A stretch of 7,516 nt of DNA from Planctomycetota bacterium (GTDB lineage: Bacteria; Planctomycetota; UBA1135; UBA2386): assembly GCA_016793305.1 (NCBI GenBank), contig JAEUHU010000518.1:1-7516 (forward strand). Reading direction: 5' to 3'. Below are positions 7,134 to 7,516 of this stretch, one piece after another (the stretch's first letter is position 1; each line of letters opens with the position of its first letter). The position numbers were made by a program, and so were the translations under genes. The notes beneath the pieces were generated by a model. The model made no database searches. It saw only the letters and a program-made list of their open reading frames with translations, and was not told where the DNA came from.

Positions 7134-7516
7134 TGCCGCTCGCCTGGCAAGAGTCCGGGGCGTGGTCGGACCGGCCCCCACAATGGCGCGACCCGTGGCG
7201 CACCGTGCAGGCCACGGCCGCCCTCGGTGTCGTGGTCGCGACGTTGTGGCCGTGGTGCCGGGTCGCTTCGGAGCGCCTGTTCGGGCTCCACTACGGGCCG
7301 GTCGGCTGGCGCACCGACGCCGGGCTCACCTGCCTGTGTTGCGGCCTGCTCGCCGCGATGCTCGGCAGCCTCGAGAGCGAGGTGCCGGCGAACCGCGCCA
7401 GCGCGCGCGAGGCGGCCATGCTGTTGGCGAGTGCCATCGCCGTGGTGCTCGGCATCGCCTGGTGGAACGGCCCCGGCTGGCTCCGGGGCGTGCCGGCTGG
7501 CTGGACGGTCGCGTTC
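7130..7516 (+). CDS. Membrane protein of unknown function (3' truncated by window edge)
   Basis: The frame is open from ATG 7130 to the last base, giving 129 codons with no stop. The start overlaps the lipoprotein stop by 4 bp; an ATG one codon later (7133) is the alternative. A hydrophilic, Trp/Pro-rich N-terminus (1-24) is followed by three likely membrane helices: about 25-42 (TVQATAALGVVVATLWPW), 64-81 (GLTCLCCGLLAAMLGSL) and 94-112 (AAMLLASAIAVVLGIAWW). There is a short Trp-rich loop at the visible end. No motif or family is recognised. Coupling to the lipoprotein gene suggests a shared envelope function, but the missing C-terminal part could change the picture. Confidence 0.75.
   Translation, partial: MMPLAWQESGAWSDRPPQWRDPWRTVQATAALGVVVATLWPWCRVASERLFGLHYGPVGWRTDAGLTCLCCGLLAAMLGSLESEVPANRASAREAAMLLASAIAVVLGIAWWNGPGWLRGVPAGWTVAF

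Overview
This window is a dense stretch of a bacterial chromosome with very high GC (around 70% by eye) and strong G/C preference at third codon positions. It reads as a Gram-negative lineage: there is an NtrB/NtrC-type two-component pair and there are exported lipoproteins. The DSP-type phosphatase, the exported protein with carboxypeptidase-regulatory-like beta domains, the near absence of Shine-Dalgarno motifs and the many unrecognised genes would suit a Planctomycetota-like or myxobacteria-like genome. That assignment is a guess; there is no rRNA or marker gene. No tRNA, rRNA, CRISPR array, transposase or phage gene is visible.

Layout. Positions 1-1847 (+) hold the 3' end of a sensor histidine kinase gene and, overlapping it by ATGA, a complete sigma-54 response regulator. 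Positions 1863-2477 (-) hold a convergent gene for an uncharacterised protein whose N-terminal part looks like a SUKH (SMI1/KNR4) domain. After a 94-bp divergent gap, three + strand genes follow: a small probably lipid-anchored dual-specificity-type phosphatase (2572-3132), a SLC13/ArsB-type anion transporter (3195-4427, TTG start) and a membrane-anchored, proline-linked, multi-beta-domain protein (4469-5593). A perfect 7-bp GC hairpin lies between the last two. Converging on them is a minus-strand gene (5604-6596) for an unrecognised protein with a long disordered N-terminal part and a C-terminal membrane domain. Divergent from it, across about 75 bp, is a two-gene + strand unit: a small lipoprotein (6672-7133), then, overlapping by ATGA, a membrane protein that runs off the window (7130-7516).

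Functionally the genes look like ordinary chromosomal neighbours, not one system. The two translationally coupled pairs (kinase/regulator and lipoprotein/membrane protein) are the only firm co-expression units. No sigma-54 promoter was found, so the regulator's targets are probably elsewhere. I found no convincing new defence, mobile or biosynthetic system. The most useful leads are a recurring promoter-like hexamer 6-9 nt before start codons with no Shine-Dalgarno (possible leaderless mRNAs), the intergenic hairpin, the probably exported DSP-type phosphatase, and several unrecognised membrane or lipoprotein genes. Every gap between genes is under 100 bp.
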